From an uncultured Gammaproteobacteria bacterium (GTDB lineage: Bacteria; Pseudomonadota; Gammaproteobacteria; GCA-2729495): a stretch of DNA of 16,209 nt. The notes under the pieces were generated by a model. It saw nothing but the letters and a program-made list of their open reading frames with translations, ran no database searches and had not been told where the DNA came from. This document shows positions 15,919 to 16,209 of the stretch, piece after piece. Location: contig CAMYJV010000001.1 in the NCBI GenBank assembly GCA_947258805.1, forward strand, positions 53,385 to 69,593. The letters run 5' to 3'. Each line of letters opens with the position of its first letter. Position 1 is the stretch's first letter. Both the position numbers and the translations under genes were made by a program.

Positions 15919-15929
15919 CATCGGGGACC

Positions 15930-15959
15930 ATATTAGACAATATCTAGGTCGACCTTCAA
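15930..15959 (-). promoter_or_regulatory. Possible promoter of paralog B
   Basis: Minus-strand TTGAAG (15954-15959), an 18-nt spacer and TAATAT (15930-15935), just upstream of hairpin copy B. It is the positional counterpart of the boxes ahead of paralog A; TAGACA and CTTCAAG are shared on the plus strand at nearly the same spacing. Confidence 0.45.
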
Positions 15960-16081
15960 GTGCGGCGGCCGATGCCGGCGAAAGGTCTATCGCAGGTTAG
16001 AAAAACACAATAACTATCAGTTATTTGGGGGGATACAGCCGTTGCTGTGCGAGACAGGTCATAACGCACTATTCGGGGCTA
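15960..16081. other. Non-coding stretch
   Basis: No gene was found between the paralog B promoter boxes and the possible plus-strand start at 16082. It contains an inverted repeat (listed separately) and a run of six G residues at 16027-16032. No RNA gene was recognised. Confidence 0.5.
16009..16025. repeat. 7-bp perfect inverted repeat, possible operator
   Basis: AATAACT and AGTTATT are separated by ATC in an A/T-rich patch, 57 nt ahead of the possible gene at 16082 and about 50 nt upstream of the paralog B promoter boxes. The size and symmetry suit a dimeric regulator, but no family-specific consensus was recognised. Confidence 0.4.
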
Positions 16082-16209
16082 ATGGAGCACGTGTCGGAAA
16101 TTCTGACGTCTTATGACAAGCCGGCCGAGACGGCAGGGCGGACGCACAGGGGTTTTCGACGGCTGACGGCATCAATCTGCCGCCTATTCAACGTTCTGCA
16201 CCTGCTCGC
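16082..16209 (+). CDS. Possible 5' end of an unidentified gene (runs off the window)
   Basis: An ATG at 16082 opens a frame with no stop to the right edge (42 complete codons, starting MEHVSEILTSYDKPAETAG). A GGGG stretch lies 4 nt upstream. The peptide turns basic (RTHRGFRRL) and then hydrophobic (FNVLHLL), but no family is recognisable. It could be a chance open frame in GC-rich DNA. Confidence 0.3.
   Translation, partial: MEHVSEILTSYDKPAETAGRTHRGFRRLTASICRLFNVLHLL

Larger units (their letters stand above)
14448..15959 (-). repeat. Tandem duplication of a promoter-hairpin-leader-gene cassette
   Basis: Two units lie head to tail on the minus strand: unit A (promoter boxes 15151-15179 to stop 14448) and unit B (15930-15959 to stop 15242). 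Each contains, in order, TTGAAG-type boxes, the same 40-nt sequence, a related leader of about 57-60 nt (both contain GGCTTCA, GAACAA and TTCCG at similar positions) and a paralogous sorting-signal gene. The 40-nt element is identical while the genes have diverged substantially, which implies constraint on the element, gene conversion, or a wider repeat family. Confidence 0.8.

Noticed and set aside
15104..15922. 40-nt repeats as a CRISPR array
   Set aside because: There are only two copies, 779 nt apart, with genes between them and no spacer pattern; the element has terminator structure.

Overview
The window is a GC-rich stretch of what looks like a gammaproteobacterial chromosome. The evidence is the order gmk-rpoZ-spoT-ridA-recG-ubiA, the divergent bioB/comF pair, an RpoZ N-terminus of the gammaproteobacterial type, a DUF2244-coxB-coxA-ctaG-coxC operon, and exosortase-type (PEP-CTERM/VPLPA-like) secreted proteins. 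Genus and species cannot be fixed from the sequence alone. No tRNA, rRNA, CRISPR array or transposase was seen.

Region 1 (12-4581, minus strand) is an aa3-type cytochrome c oxidase operon. It is transcribed right to left as a DUF2244 membrane protein, coxB, coxA, a 43-codon membrane protein, ctaG (Cox11) and coxC, with tight or overlapping junctions. A possible promoter lies just upstream (about 4627-4655). Region 2 (4709-7347) is a short biotin operon, bioB then bioC, on the minus strand, divergent from comF on the plus strand. The 90-bp divergent region holds a sigma70-like bioB promoter. Its -35 box lies inside a BirA-box-like palindrome (6651-6683), and that palindrome also covers the comF start codon. 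comF ends at a TGA exactly where the family's conserved Trp codon is expected.

Region 3 (7371-13939, minus strand) is a long housekeeping cluster read right to left: gmk (guanylate kinase), rpoZ (RNA polymerase omega), spoT ((p)ppGpp synthetase/hydrolase), ridA (imine deaminase), recG (branch-migration helicase) and ubiA (ubiquinone biosynthesis). rpoZ appears broken. The conserved N-terminal and C-terminal parts are both present but in different reading frames, and about 20 central codons are missing between them.

Region 4 (14019-16209) is more accessory. It holds a small exported protein of unknown function (plus strand). Next come two tandem paralogous secreted proteins with VPxPA-type C-terminal sorting signals (minus strand). 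Each is preceded by the same 40-nt sequence, an intrinsic-terminator-like GAAA-loop hairpin with a T9 tract, and by a matching promoter-like pair of boxes. The right edge has a 7-bp inverted repeat and possibly the start of a plus-strand gene.

The observations most worth following up are the duplicated promoter-hairpin-leader cassette in front of the two sorting-signal proteins, the damaged rpoZ, the BirA-like operator overlapping comF, and the TGA at the conserved Trp of comF.
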